Positions 1 to 17,345 are shown, counted from the first letter of the stretch. The stretch: 64,000 nucleotides of DNA from an uncultured Verrucomicrobiota bacterium (GCA_937860055.1 CALMBO010000026.1:62001-126000), one strand, 5' to 3'. The notes: a model not told the origin generated them from the letters alone. Numbers and translations are program-made.

Positions 1-2
1 GC

Positions 3-1436
3 AAGCAGGGCTACGACTACGTCGTGGTGGCGGCGGGCGCGCAGAAGGGCGTTGCGCTGGGCATCGAAGGCCAGGACGCGCCGGGCGTGCTGGACGGCCT
101 CACGATGCTCCGTCAGGTGTGGGATGGCGAAGTGAAGTCGCTGAAGGGCCGCGTGGGCGTGGTCGGCGGCGGCGACGTGGCGATGGATTGCGCGCGCGTG
201 GCCAAGCGCCTGGGCGGCGACGTGACGGTGATCTACCGCCGCACGCGCGAGGAAATGCCCGCGCACCACGAGGAGCTGATGAGCCTGCTGCACGAGCAGA
301 TTCCGATCAAGGAACTGGCCGCGCCGAAGGCCGTCGTGGCCGCGGACGGCAAGGTCAGGGGCCTGCGGTGCTCGACCATGAAGCTGGGCGAGCCGGACGC
401 CTCCGGGCGGCGGCGGCCCGTGGAAGTGCCCGGCGCCGATTTCACGGTCGAACTGGATGTGGTCATCGCGGCGATCGGCCAGCAGCCGTTCCTGGATTTC
501 GTGAAGGACAGCGGCATCGAGGTGAACCGCAAGGGCTACATCGTGGCCGACGAGGCGACGGGCGCGACCTCCGCGAAGGATGTCTTCGCGGGCGGCGACG
601 CGATCAACGACGGGCCGCTTTCGCTGGTGAAGGCGGAAGGCGATGGAAAGAAGATCGCGGCGGAGATCCTGCGGCGCGTCGCGGGCGTGGAGCCGGCGGC
701 GGAGCCGATGCGCTGCACGGGCGGGCTGGACCTGGCGGACACGCTGCGCAAGCAGGCCGTGCGCATCCGCCGCGTGGACGTGCCCGAGCTTCCGCTGGCG
801 AAGCGCGGCGGCTTCGACGAGGTCCTCCTGACGATGTCCAGGGATGCGGCGCAGGCCGAGGCGGCGCGCTGCCTGCGCTGCGACCGGTTCTGCTCCATTT
901 GCACCAGCGTGTGCCCGAACCATGCGTTCATCACCTACCAGGCCGCGCCGTTTTCGGCGGATCTGGCGACGTGGACGGTGCGGGGCGGCCGGGCGGTGGC
1001 CGACAATCCGCAGAGCTTCGCGGTGGTGCAGGCTTCGCAGACGGCGGTGCTGACGGACTTCTGCAACGAGTGCGGCAACTGCGCGACGTTCTGCCCGACG
1101 GCGGGCCGGCCGTACCAGGACAAGCCGCGGCTGTACGTCTCGAAGAGCGAATTCGAGGCGCAGGCCGACAACGCGTTCCGGATCACGGGCGCGGGCGCGG
1201 CGCGGAAGATCGCGGGCCGCTTCGGCGGCGCGACGCACGAACTGGCGCCGAAGAGCGCGGGCTACGTGTACCGCGCGCCGGGGCTGGCCGTGGAGCTGGA
1301 TGCCAGGCTCAAGCCGGCCGGCGAGCCGCAGGTTTCCGCGGCGGAGGGTGCGGTGCTGGGCCTGGTGCAGGCGGCGATCCTGGCCACGCTGCTTCGCAGC
1401 ATCGCGCCGGAACAGCTGCCCGTGGCGGCGGAGTAA
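3..1436 (+). CDS. ygfK: YgfK-like FAD/Fe-S oxidoreductase, 5'-truncated
   Basis: The window starts inside this gene; 477 C-terminal residues are visible in the frame starting at base 3. A nucleotide-binding motif VGVVGGGDVAMDC lies near visible residue 52, IAAIGQQP near 155 and the FAD-closing DVFAGGDA near 193, as in the glutamate-synthase small-subunit family. Two ferredoxin-type cysteine clusters follow: CLRCDRFCSICTSVCP near 290 and CNECGNCATFCP near 354. A glutamate-synthase-like flavoprotein followed by this double cluster and a short tail is the arrangement of the C-terminal half of YgfK, the so-called putative selenate reductase subunit, which sits in anaerobic purine-catabolism gene sets. 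The substrate cannot be told from this part. A generic NADPH-dependent glutamate synthase-like subunit is the alternative. Confidence 0.8.
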   Translation, partial: KQGYDYVVVAAGAQKGVALGIEGQDAPGVLDGLTMLRQVWDGEVKSLKGRVGVVGGGDVAMDCARVAKRLGGDVTVIYRRTREEMPAHHEELMSLLHEQIPIKELAAPKAVVAADGKVRGLRCSTMKLGEPDASGRRRPVEVPGADFTVELDVVIAAIGQQPFLDFVKDSGIEVNRKGYIVADEATGATSAKDVFAGGDAINDGPLSLVKAEGDGKKIAAEILRRVAGVEPAAEPMRCTGGLDLADTLRKQAVRIRRVDVPELPLAKRGGFDEVLLTMSRDAAQAEAARCLRCDRFCSICTSVCPNHAFITYQAAPFSADLATWTVRGGRAVADNPQSFAVVQASQTAVLTDFCNECGNCATFCPTAGRPYQDKPRLYVSKSEFEAQADNAFRITGAGAARKIAGRFGGATHELAPKSAGYVYRAPGLAVELDARLKPAGEPQVSAAEGAVLGLVQAAILATLLRSIAPEQLPVAAE

Positions 1437-1466
1437 CCCGCGCGGCCTGCCGCGCAAGGAGCGAAC

Positions 1467-2384
1467 ATGAACGCGCTGGAACTGGAATTCCTGAAACGGT
1501 TGCAGGAGTGGCGCACGCCGGAGATCGAGGAGTTCTTCCTCCAGATTACGCGGAGCGGCGAAGGGTTCTGGCTGCTGGCGATCGCGGGTTCGCTGTTCTG
1601 GGTCTTCGGCGCGCGCATCGCCTACCGCATGGGGTTCGCGCTGGCGACGGGCGACCTGCTGACGGGCGCGCTGAAGAGCACGGTCTGCATGCCGCGCCCG
1701 TGGATGCTGGATCCGGCCATCGTGCCGGTGCCGGAAGCGCAGTACGGCGCGTTCGGCTACTCGTTTCCGAGCGGCCACACGGCGAACACGGCGCTGCTGG
1801 CCGGCGGGGCGGCGGCGGCGGCGCGGAAAGGGTGGGTGTGGATCCTGGCGGTGGCGTGGATCGGGCTGATGGCGTTTTCGCGGATGGTGCTGGGCGTGCA
1901 CACGCCTTCGGACGTGGTCGCCTCGCTGCTGCTGGCGGCGCCGGCGGTGATGGTCATGGGGCGGATCTACGACTGGACGGAGCGGAATCCGTCGCGCGCA
2001 TGGATGGTGCTGGCGGGGGCGGCGCTGGCGGCGGCCGCGGCGTGGGGGTTCGTGCGTTTCAAGCCGATGCCGGAGGGAGGCGATCCGGGATTCTCGAAGG
2101 ATGCGTTCCGGGCGGTGTGGGGCATGCTGGGGTTCTTCGCCGGGTGGTTCGTGGAGCGCAAGTACATCCGGTACGAGCCGGCGAAGCTGGGCGGCTACCG
2201 CGTCGTGGCGGTGGCGGTGGGCGTGCTGGTGCTGTCGCTGATGATCGGGAACCTGCCGCGGCTGCTGGCGGGGTTCGCGGGGCTGGAGGCGGCCTCGTAC
2301 ATCGCGGCGGCGGCGAACCCGATCTGGATCTTCGTGGTCTGGCCGCTGCTGCTGAAGGGGCTGGAGAAGCCGTCGCCGCGCTAG
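1467..2384 (+). CDS. PAP2-family membrane phosphatase
   Basis: This 305-residue integral membrane protein carries all three parts of the acid phosphatase/PAP2 signature: KSTVCMPRP (K-x6-RP) near residue 69, PSGHT near 101 with the catalytic histidine, and SRMVLGVHTPSD (SR-x5-H-x3-D) near 138-149. Hydrophobic segments fill the rest, including four or more after the signature, longer than a minimal PAP2 protein. Members remove phosphate from lipid pyrophosphates or phosphatidate-type lipids on the outer face of the membrane. The start has an AAGGAG site 8 bases upstream. It follows the YgfK-like gene by 30 bp and may be co-transcribed. The lipid substrate is unknown. Confidence 0.85.
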   Translation: MNALELEFLKRLQEWRTPEIEEFFLQITRSGEGFWLLAIAGSLFWVFGARIAYRMGFALATGDLLTGALKSTVCMPRPWMLDPAIVPVPEAQYGAFGYSFPSGHTANTALLAGGAAAAARKGWVWILAVAWIGLMAFSRMVLGVHTPSDVVASLLLAAPAVMVMGRIYDWTERNPSRAWMVLAGAALAAAAAWGFVRFKPMPEGGDPGFSKDAFRAVWGMLGFFAGWFVERKYIRYEPAKLGGYRVVAVAVGVLVLSLMIGNLPRLLAGFAGLEAASYIAAAANPIWIFVVWPLLLKGLEKPSPR

Positions 2385-2429
2385 GCGGTGCGGGGGGAAT
2401 GCGGGGAACCGGAGCCGGCGGCACGGGGA

Positions 2430-2635
2430 TTTTCCACGATGTGGAAAAAGTTTTCCACGGTGTGGAAAAAATCATCAAAGTTTGCCGCTCCGTTCACCAA
2501 GCCCCGTTCGCCCGCCGCGCCGGCGCGGCGCTGCAGACCTCGCGTTCGCCCTGCGCCGGATCGGTTTGGGCTCGGCGCTCGGCTGTTTTCCATTGCGTGG
2601 AAAAACCGCCGAAAGTTTTTCCATTGTGTGGAAAA
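2430..2635 (+). repeat. palindromic repeat cluster A (four units)
   Basis: Four 19-bp units of the form TTTTCCA-N5-TGGAAAA lie at 2430-2448, 2451-2469, 2586-2604 and 2617-2635. The first pair is 21 bp apart and the last pair 31 bp apart. The unit at 2617 extends to 9-bp perfect arms (GTTTTTCCA/TGGAAAAAC). The cluster fills the gap between two genes that converge on it (stops at 2384 and 2661). No U-tract terminator was seen in this gap. The 12-bp linker accgccgaaagt recurs in related forms in the other three clusters of this window. Confidence 0.85.
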
Positions 2636-2660
2636 ACGGCGGGCGGCGCCTTTGCGGGGA

Positions 2661-3755
2661 CTAGGGGAGGGTCGGCGCGGGCGGCGGGACGTAGGCGGGG
2701 TTGCGCGCGAGGTCGACGTAGGCGAGATGGTGGTCGGAGACGTGGCCGTTGAAGCCGGGCGGGGTCAGGTTGTTGGCGGTGTCGGTGCCCTTCTGGATGG
2801 CCTGCGGCGGGCTGACGAGCCACGGACCGCTGGCCGCGAGGTTCTTCGAGGCGAAGATGCGGTCGAAGGCGGCGGGAGGGAAGACCATGAGGGGGTCGCC
2901 CTCGGGGCCGGGCCGGCGCGTAGGGATGGTGGTGCGCTCTTCGATGGGGCGGCCGCGCCAGAGGTCGACGTAGGAGCCGGCGAGGGGGTCGAGGGAGGGA
3001 TCGGCGGCGAATTGTTCGGTGTCGGGATCGACGTTGGTGTCGCCGAGGATGAGGACGGAGGTGGGGGAGGGGTCGTTGCGGAGCCGTTCGGAGACGGCGT
3101 CGGCGGCGATCTGATGCAGGGCGATCGCGCGCTGGGCCTGGTTGCGGGGGGCTTCGCCGAAGTTGGACTTGAGGTGGATGTCGTAGACGAGAAGGGTGGA
3201 TCCGTCGCCGAGGTCGAATTCGGCGGCGAGGGAGCCGCGCGCGGGGCGGCCCTTGCCGCCGAGGTTGTAGAAGCCGAGCTGGCGGACGCTGTGCGGGCGC
3301 AGGCGGGACAGCATCGCGAGGTTGAGGCGCTCCTTTTCGCCCGAGGTCTGGCGCAGCTTCGAGATGTAGATGTAGGGATAGGGCTCCGCGAACTGGTCGT
3401 TGAGGAATTCAAGGGTGCGGCCATTCTCGATTTCCTGCAGCACGAGGATGTCGGGGTTGGCCTCGGCGATGATGGCGGCGGCGTCGCGGGCGTGGGTCAT
3501 GAAGACGTCGGGGGTGCGTTCGGGTTCGTCGCGGCGGCCATCGGTGAAGTGTTCAAGGTTGTAGGTGGCGACGCGGACGCGCTCGGGGATGGCGGGCGCG
3601 GGGGTGCCTTCTTCCGGGGCGAGGACGGGTTTCAGGCGTTCGATGCGCAGGCCGGGGCGGGGCTGGGCGAGGAACCACAGGAGTCCGGCGGCGGCGACCA
3701 GCAGGAGGGCATAGAGGAACCGGACCGGGGGAAGGGGGCTCTGGGAATTCTTCAT
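2661..3755 (-). CDS. membrane-anchored endonuclease/exonuclease/phosphatase (EEP) family protein
   Basis: This 364-residue protein starts with a short basic stretch and one hydrophobic segment (about residues 11-28), so it is probably anchored in the inner membrane with the catalytic domain outside. The EEP fold is shown by ATYNLEH near residue 64, LQEIENG near 107, GDTNVDP near 237 and the closing HVSDHHLAYVDL near 337, which carry the metal-binding Asn, Glu, Asp and the catalytic His. Exported members act on DNA, RNA or phospholipid headgroups; the substrate here is open. The ATG at 3755 was chosen over an upstream TTG because the hydrophobic anchor then begins near the N-terminus. No Shine-Dalgarno site is visible, but CATAAA lies 7 bases before the ATG. 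Confidence 0.8.
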   Translation of the reverse strand: MKNSQSPLPPVRFLYALLLVAAAGLLWFLAQPRPGLRIERLKPVLAPEEGTPAPAIPERVRVATYNLEHFTDGRRDEPERTPDVFMTHARDAAAIIAEANPDILVLQEIENGRTLEFLNDQFAEPYPYIYISKLRQTSGEKERLNLAMLSRLRPHSVRQLGFYNLGGKGRPARGSLAAEFDLGDGSTLLVYDIHLKSNFGEAPRNQAQRAIALHQIAADAVSERLRNDPSPTSVLILGDTNVDPDTEQFAADPSLDPLAGSYVDLWRGRPIEERTTIPTRRPGPEGDPLMVFPPAAFDRIFASKNLAASGPWLVSPPQAIQKGTDTANNLTPPGFNGHVSDHHLAYVDLARNPAYVPPPAPTLP

Positions 3756-3819
3756 GCGGCACTTTATGGCCCAGAAGGCGGGCGCTAGGCCAGCCAAAAG
3801 CGCGCGGGGCGGGATGGAA

Positions 3820-3848
3820 TTGATTGCGCGGCGGCCCTGTGGTAGCTT
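3820..3848 (+). promoter_or_regulatory. sigma70-type promoter for the small exported protein
   Basis: TTGATT at 3820-3825, a 17-bp spacer and TAGCTT at 3843-3848 form a plausible -35/-10 pair about 45 bp before the start codon at 3893. No transcript evidence is available. Confidence 0.5.
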
Positions 3849-3892
3849 CCCCGTCCATCCGGACCTCGGGTCCGGGAAAAAGGGAGGACGAT

Positions 3893-4234
3893 ATGAAGAA
3901 GTGGATGTTGGCGGCGGCGATGGTGGTGGCGGGCGCGACGGCGGCGCTGGCGGACTGGAAGACGGTGGCGGAAGTCGAGGCGACCGCCAGGTCGGAGGCG
4001 CGGGAGCTGGCGGTGAACCGCACGATCCGCACGATGCAGATCGAATGCACGGAGGGTTCCGTGATCGTGATGACCCTGTGGATCCGCGAGGGCGGGGCGA
4101 AGACCGAGGTGCGGGTGGCGCAGCAGTTCAACAAGGGCGACAAGAGGGACTTCGACCTGAGCCATGAGCGGAACGTGACGGGCTTCCGGATCAGCGACAA
4201 GGGGCCGGGCAAGTACCGGATCCTTGCAAAGTAG
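3893..4234 (+). CDS. small exported protein of unknown function
   Basis: The 113-residue product starts with a clear signal peptide (MKKW, then a hydrophobic stretch, with likely cleavage after ALA near residue 20). The mature part of about 93 residues has a charged helix-prone start and a beta-rich rest. It has no cysteines apart from one near residue 52 and no motif that I recognise. The ATG at 3893 is preceded by GGGAGGA, a good ribosome site, and by its own promoter, so it looks monocistronic. A periplasmic role is inferred only from the signal peptide. Confidence 0.7.
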   Translation: MKKWMLAAAMVVAGATAALADWKTVAEVEATARSEARELAVNRTIRTMQIECTEGSVIVMTLWIREGGAKTEVRVAQQFNKGDKRDFDLSHERNVTGFRISDKGPGKYRILAK

Positions 4235-4314
4235 GCCGCGGGGCGTCCGAACGGCCGTTTTCAGGCCATTTTCCGGGGAACGGGCCGGAAAAAGAAAAAT
4301 ATTTCCAAAAAAAG

Positions 4315-4342
4315 TTGACATGGGGGGGGCGGCGGGTATGAT
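4315..4342 (+). promoter_or_regulatory. strong sigma70-type promoter for tRNA-Thr/tuf
   Basis: A perfect TTGACA at 4315-4320 and TATGAT at 4337-4342 are separated by 16 bp. This is the best promoter match in the region and lies 160 bp before tRNA-Thr. It probably drives the tRNA and tuf together. Confidence 0.7.
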
Positions 4343-4503
4343 GCGCCAAGCATTTTGGAGTGTCGGTAAACGTTCCGGGATGCCGTAAATTGCAATAGAC
4401 ACAAGTTATTTAGCGCTTTCCGAGCCTCAACGGGAAACCCTAGGTCCGGTTGCGTTTTGTCTTGTGCCTGTTTGCCGTTGGACGGCGAAAGAGCGCGCGA
4501 CGT

Positions 4504-4579
4504 GCCTGTGTAGCTCAGTTGGCAGAGCACGTCCTTGGTAAGGACGAGGTCAGCGGTTCAATCCCGCTCGCAGGCTCCA
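4504..4579 (+). tRNA. tRNA-Thr (anticodon GGT)
   Basis: A full cloverleaf is present: acceptor GCCTGTG (4504-4510) pairs with CGCAGGC (4569-4575) with one G-U pair, the anticodon loop is TTGGTAA with GGT, and the T arm reads GCGG-TTCAATC-CCGC. CCA is encoded at 4577-4579. A tRNA-Thr directly before tuf is a classical bacterial arrangement. Confidence 0.95.
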
Positions 4580-4663
4580 GATCGAAGAGAGTTTGGATGT
4601 TGGAAGGAAGCGGCGACGGAGACGGCGCCGGAGATTTAAAAAAGAAAAAAAGGAGACGACTCC

Positions 4664-5872
<1,209 letters not shown>

Positions 5873-5885
5873 TGTTCCGGGAAGG

Positions 5886-5919
5886 CCGGGAGGCGGCCGC
5901 GGAAGCGCGCCGCCTCCGG
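5886..5919 (+). other. GC-rich hairpin between tuf and rpmG
   Basis: CCGG-g-AGGCGGC and GCCGCCTCCGG can form an 11-pair stem with one bulged base. No U-tract follows, so it looks more like an RNA processing or partial-attenuation structure than a simple terminator. Confidence 0.35.
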
Positions 5920-5944
5920 TCCCCCGCATCTGGAGTTTCGAACC

Positions 5945-6097
5945 ATGCCTAGGGAAAGCATTACGCTGGCGTGCACGGAGTGCAAGCGCCGCAACTATGT
6001 GAACAGCCGGAACAAGAAGACCAAGACGGAGCGCTTGGAGCTGAAGAAGTATTGCCCGGCGGAGCGGAAGCACACGGTGCACCGCGAGACGAAGTAG
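5945..6097 (+). CDS. rpmG: 50S ribosomal protein L33
   Basis: A 50-residue protein whose sequence matches bacterial L33 along its length, ending in [10 protein letters not shown]. It lies between tuf and tRNA-Trp/secE, the usual place for rpmG. L33 comes in zinc-binding (four Cys) and zinc-free forms. This copy has C10, C13 and C37, but the fourth ligand position is Glu40 (YCPAE instead of YCxxC), so it looks intermediate between the two. The ATG at 5945 has TGGAG 8 bases upstream. Confidence 0.95.
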   Translation: MPRESITLACTECKRRNYVNSRNKKTKTERLELKKYCPAERKHTVHRETK

Positions 6098-6132
6098 GCA
6101 GGGATCGGACGCTTCACGGCAGGACAGCCCAC

Positions 6133-6209
6133 AGGCCAGTAGCTCAATTTGGCAGAGCACCGGTCTCCAAAACCGGTTGTTGGGGGTTCAAGTCCCTCCT
6201 GGCCTGCCA
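6133..6209 (+). tRNA. tRNA-Trp (anticodon CCA)
   Basis: Acceptor AGGCCAG (6133-6139) pairs perfectly with CTGGCCT (6199-6205). The anticodon stem CCGGT/ACCGG encloses CTCCAAA with anticodon CCA. CCA is encoded at 6207-6209. tRNA-Trp before secE-nusG is a widespread bacterial order. Confidence 0.95.
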
Positions 6210-6263
6210 ACTCCGCGAGGGGTGGCGGGCCGGAAAACCAAGACGCAAAGGCGAACGGAAGAG

Positions 6264-6464
6264 ATGAGCAAGATTGCAGAGAGCATCGGCGGAATCCGCG
6301 GATTCTTCGGCGAGGTGAGCGCCGAGCTGAAGAAATGCGCATGGCCCACGCGGCCGGAACTGTTCGATTCGACCGTGGTGGTGATCATCTCGGTGGGATT
6401 GCTGGGCGGGTTCGTGGCGGCGTGCGACCTGGTGCTTCGCGAACTCATCCGGCGGGTCATCTGA
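6264..6464 (+). CDS. secE: preprotein translocase subunit SecE
   Basis: A 66-residue short-form SecE with a cytoplasmic amphipathic helix containing the conserved ELKKCAWPTRPEL, then one membrane span (about residues 36-57). It is the clamp subunit of the SecYEG channel. Its place directly before nusG is typical. The ATG at 6264 follows GGAAGAG and gives the normal short form; upstream extensions would run through tRNA-Trp. Confidence 0.95.
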   Translation: MSKIAESIGGIRGFFGEVSAELKKCAWPTRPELFDSTVVVIISVGLLGGFVAACDLVLRELIRRVI

Positions 6465-6486
6465 GGCAGGGAAAGCGATCGGCGCC

Positions 6487-7038
6487 ATGGAAAAGAAGTG
6501 GTATGTGTTGCACGCCCTGTCCGGCCAGGAGGGGAAGGTGCGGGAGAACCTCGCGAAGCGCATCCAGATCGAGGAGATGCAGGACTACATCGGCGAGGTG
6601 CTGATCCCGACGGAGAAGGTTTCCGAAGTCAAGCAGGGCAAGCGGACGACGCAGACCCGGAAGTTCTTCCCGGGCTATGTGCTGATCCAGATGGCGCTGT
6701 ACGACGACAACAGGCAGCTGATGGAGAAGCCCTGGTCGTTCATCCAGGCGACCCCGGGGCTGATCGGGTTCATCGGCGGCGAGCGTCCCGTGGCGCTGCG
6801 CCCGGACGAGGTGGAAAAGATTTTGCAGCAGATCGAGGAGAAGAAGGAGCGGGTGAAGCCGAAGGTGGTGTTCGAGCCGGGCGAGTCGGTGAAGATCACG
6901 GACGGGCCGTTCCTCAGCTTCAGCGGTCTGGTGGAAGAAGTGGATCCCGAGCGCGGGAAGCTGAAGGTGTCGGTCTCGATCTTCGGCCGGACGGCGCCGG
7001 TGGAGTTGGAATATTGGCAGGTGGAAAGGGGCGAATAG
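6487..7038 (+). CDS. nusG: transcription termination/antitermination factor NusG
   Basis: The 183-residue protein starts with the NGN domain ([14 protein letters not shown] near residues 5-18, FFPGYVLI near 60) and ends with a KOW domain (VKITDGPF near 137, then SGLVEEVD). NusG binds RNA polymerase and links it to ribosomes or Rho. Length and order match the family with no insertion. It sits between secE and rplK, 22 and 16 bp from its neighbours, in the standard operon. Confidence 0.97.
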   Translation: MEKKWYVLHALSGQEGKVRENLAKRIQIEEMQDYIGEVLIPTEKVSEVKQGKRTTQTRKFFPGYVLIQMALYDDNRQLMEKPWSFIQATPGLIGFIGGERPVALRPDEVEKILQQIEEKKERVKPKVVFEPGESVKITDGPFLSFSGLVEEVDPERGKLKVSVSIFGRTAPVELEYWQVERGE

Positions 7039-7054
7039 CCCCGGGTGGACGTTT

Positions 7055-7477
7055 ATGGCAAAAAAAGTTACAGGCATCATCAGGTTGCAGATTCCGGCGG
7101 GCCAGGCGAACCCTGCGCCTCCGGTGGGGCCGGCGCTGGGCCAGCAGGGCGTCAACATCATGGCGTTCTGCAAGGAGTTCAACGCGGCGACCCAGAAGGA
7201 AGCCGGCATGGTCATCCCCGTGGTGATCACCGTCTACCAGGACAAGAGCTTCACGTTCATCACGAAGACCCCGCCGGCGGCGGCGCTGCTGAAGAAGGCG
7301 GCGGGCATCGCCAAGGGTTCGGGCGTGCCGAACCGCGACAAGGTGGGGAGGGTGACGAAGAAGCAGCTGGCGGAAATCGCCAAGCTGAAGATGAAGGATC
7401 TAAACGCGAACGACGAGGACCATGCCGTCCGCATGGTGGCGGGCACGGCGCGCAGCATGGGCATCGAAGTGGAGTAA
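7055..7477 (+). CDS. rplK: 50S ribosomal protein L11
   Basis: A 140-residue L11 with the proline-rich [18 protein letters not shown] near residues 13-30 and the RNA-binding C-terminal half ending in ARSMGIEVE. It forms the GTPase-associated centre with 23S rRNA. There is very little room (16 bp) between nusG and this gene, so a large leader for L1 autoregulation is not present at this point. Confidence 0.97.
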   Translation: MAKKVTGIIRLQIPAGQANPAPPVGPALGQQGVNIMAFCKEFNAATQKEAGMVIPVVITVYQDKSFTFITKTPPAAALLKKAAGIAKGSGVPNRDKVGRVTKKQLAEIAKLKMKDLNANDEDHAVRMVAGTARSMGIEVE

Positions 7478-7484
7478 GGCGGAC

Positions 7485-8177
7485 ATGGCATTTCACGGCA
7501 AGAAGTACAAGAAGGCGGCGTCCAAGGTGGACCGGGAGACTCTCTACACGATCGAGGGCGCGCTCCGGTTCCTGAAGGACAATCCGACGACGAAGTTCGA
7601 CGCGACGGCGGAGATCGCCTTCCGTCTGGGTGTGGATCCGACCAAGAGCGACCAGGCCGTTCGCGGCACGGTGACGCTTCCCCACGGGACGGGCAAGGCT
7701 GTCCGCGTGCTGGTGTTCGCGAACGGTCCGGCGGCCGATGCGGCCCGCGCGGCTGGCGCGGACCTGGTGGGCTACGAGGACATGATCGCCAAGGTGGCGG
7801 GCGGCTTCACCGATTTCGACGTGGCGGTGGCCACGCCGGACGCGATGAAGGAAGTCCGCAAGCTGGGCAAGGTGCTCGGCCCCCGCGGCCTGATGCCGAA
7901 CCCCAAGACCGGCACGGTCAGCGACGACACGGCGGCGGCGGTGAAGGCCTGCAAGGCCGGCCGCGTGGAGTTCCGCATGGACCGCAACGGGAACGTGATG
8001 GTTCCCTTCGGCAAGATGTCGTTCGATGTGGCGGCCCTGCAGGGCAACTGCAAGGCGGTGATCGATGGCCTGAATTCCGCCCGTCCGGCGGCGACGAAGG
8101 GCATCTTCATCAAGCGCGCGACGATCACCTCGACCATGGGCCCCGGGCTGCGCCTGGATCCCCGCGAGACGGCGTAA
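7485..8177 (+). CDS. rplA: 50S ribosomal protein L1
   Basis: The 230-residue product has the L1 signature around GKVLGPRGLMPNPKTGTV, near residues 126-143, and ends close to TSTMGPGLRLDP. L1 forms the mobile stalk at the E site and often represses its own operon. The ATG at 7485, 7 bp after the rplK stop and with AAGGCGG upstream, gives the normal length; an upstream in-frame ATG lies inside rplK. Confidence 0.97.
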   Translation: MAFHGKKYKKAASKVDRETLYTIEGALRFLKDNPTTKFDATAEIAFRLGVDPTKSDQAVRGTVTLPHGTGKAVRVLVFANGPAADAARAAGADLVGYEDMIAKVAGGFTDFDVAVATPDAMKEVRKLGKVLGPRGLMPNPKTGTVSDDTAAAVKACKAGRVEFRMDRNGNVMVPFGKMSFDVAALQGNCKAVIDGLNSARPAATKGIFIKRATITSTMGPGLRLDPRETA

Positions 8178-8201
8178 TCCCCCCAGACCGGAGAGAAGAC
8201 C

Positions 8202-8723
8202 ATGAGACCCGAAAAACAAGCGATTGCCAGGGAAATCAAGGAGCAGCTGTCGGCCGCGACCTTCGCGATCCTGACCGATTTCACCAAGATGGACATGGTG
8301 AAGACGGCGGCGCTGCGGAAGAAGCTGCGCGAGACGAACGCCCGCTTCCAGGTGGTGCCGAACCGCCTGTTCCGCGTGGTGGCGAAGGAACTGAACTACG
8401 AAGGCATCGAAGCCGGCCTGAAGGGCCCCACCGCCATCGTGTACGGTTCGGGCGATGTGGCGGCGACGGCGAAGACGCTGCGCGATTTCATCAAGACGAA
8501 CGACAAGATTCCCGTGGTGAAGTTGGGCCACATGGCCGGCGCGCTGCTGAAGCCCTCGGATGTCGAGGCGCTGGCGACGCTGCCGCCGAAGAAGGTCCTG
8601 CAGGGCATGCTGGTCGGCACGATCGCGGCCCCGATGTCGAATTTGGTTGGCGTGATGAGCCAAAAACTGGCGAGCCTGGTGTATGTGCTGAAGGCCGCCA
8701 CGGACAAGAAGAGCGCCGCCTAG
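8202..8723 (+). CDS. rplJ: 50S ribosomal protein L10
   Basis: A 173-residue L10, the base on which L7/L12 dimers sit. The N-terminal domain contains FAILTDFTKMDMVKTAALRK and NRLFRVVAKEL, and the C-terminal helix that binds L12 follows. The gene starts 24 bp after rplA with GGAGAGAAG as ribosome site. The long structured leader known upstream of rplJ in enterobacteria has no space here. Confidence 0.96.
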   Translation: MRPEKQAIAREIKEQLSAATFAILTDFTKMDMVKTAALRKKLRETNARFQVVPNRLFRVVAKELNYEGIEAGLKGPTAIVYGSGDVAATAKTLRDFIKTNDKIPVVKLGHMAGALLKPSDVEALATLPPKKVLQGMLVGTIAAPMSNLVGVMSQKLASLVYVLKAATDKKSAA

Positions 8724-8783
8724 GCACAGGGCGGGGATGGAAAAATCACGGATTTAAAAAACAAGGATCAGGAGATCAAACCC

Positions 8784-9182
8784 ATGAGCGATGAAGTGAA
8801 ACTCGAAGGAAAGATGGCGGAGTTTGTGGACTGGATCGAGACGATTTCGGTCCTGGAGCTCTCGCAGTTGGTGAAGGCGCTGGAAGCCCGTCTGGGCGTT
8901 TCCGCCGCCGCCCCCGTGGCGGTCGCGGCCGCTCCGGCCGCCGGTGGCGCCGCCGCCGCCGCGGAAGAGAAGACGGAATTCACGGTGGAATTGACGGATG
9001 CCGGCGCGCAGAAGATCGGCGTCATCAAGGAAGTCCGCGCGATCACGGGCCTCGGGCTGAAGGAAGCCAAGGACCTGGTCGAGGGAGCCCCGAAGCCGGT
9101 GAAGGAAAACGTCGCCAAGGACGAGGCCGAGAAGATCAAGAAGCAGCTGGAAGCGGCTGGCGCCAAAGTCACCATCAAGTAG
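8784..9182 (+). CDS. rplL: 50S ribosomal protein L7/L12
   Basis: A 132-residue L12 with an N-terminal dimerisation helix, an alanine-rich hinge (about residues 38-60) and the C-terminal factor-binding domain ([20 protein letters not shown] near 84-103, then [14 protein letters not shown]). The N-terminus is a few residues longer than in E. coli. It recruits EF-Tu, EF-G and other GTPases. Spacing to rplJ is 60 bp. Confidence 0.97.
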   Translation: MSDEVKLEGKMAEFVDWIETISVLELSQLVKALEARLGVSAAAPVAVAAAPAAGGAAAAAEEKTEFTVELTDAGAQKIGVIKEVRAITGLGLKEAKDLVEGAPKPVKENVAKDEAEKIKKQLEAAGAKVTIK

Positions 9183-9207
9183 ACCCCCAATTGTTGTGTG
9201 ACGGCCG

Positions 9208-9236
9208 CCCCGGGGCGCTGAAAAGCGCGCCCGGGG
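9208..9236 (+). promoter_or_regulatory. hairpin in the rplL-rpoB gap
   Basis: CCCCGGGGCGC (9208-9218) and GCGCGCCCGGGG (9225-9236) form a strong stem with one bulged base and a six-base loop. Only a short pyrimidine stretch (GTCTTTT) follows 10 bases later. In many bacteria the rplL-rpoB gap holds an attenuator or an RNase III site that lowers rpoBC expression relative to L12; this structure is in the right place for that. Confidence 0.45.
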
Positions 9237-9291
9237 TGTGCCCGTCTTTTGGTTTTCGCGGTTTCCACCCTTGAAACAATAGGTGACCCGG

Positions 9292-13041
<3,750 letters not shown>

Positions 13042-13096
13042 ACCGCGCCGCAATCGCGACCCCAATGATGAACCTTTGAGATAGAGGAGGCCCACG

Positions 13097-17287
<4,191 letters not shown>

Positions 17288-17313
17288 ATTCCGGGGACGC
17301 AGGTTCCCGAACG

Positions 17314-17345
17314 ACGGCCCGGCGGATGCCGGGCCGTTTTCTTTT
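17314..17345 (+). terminator. intrinsic terminator after rpoC
   Basis: ACGGCCCGGC (17314-17323) and GCCGGGCCGT (17328-17337) form a perfect 10-bp stem with loop GGAT. The run TTTTCTTTT follows. Confidence 0.9.

Noticed and set aside
2430-2635. Replication origin because of DnaA-box-like arms
   Set aside because: No dnaA, dnaN, gidA or AT-rich unwinding region is near any of the four clusters.
119-2752. An 877-codon plus-strand frame across the YgfK-like and PAP2 genes
   Set aside because: It is the +1 shadow of two genes with clear motifs. Its product is Arg/Gly-rich without any domain.
8178-8201. An L10-type leader before rplJ
   Set aside because: Only 24 bp are available between rplA and rplJ.
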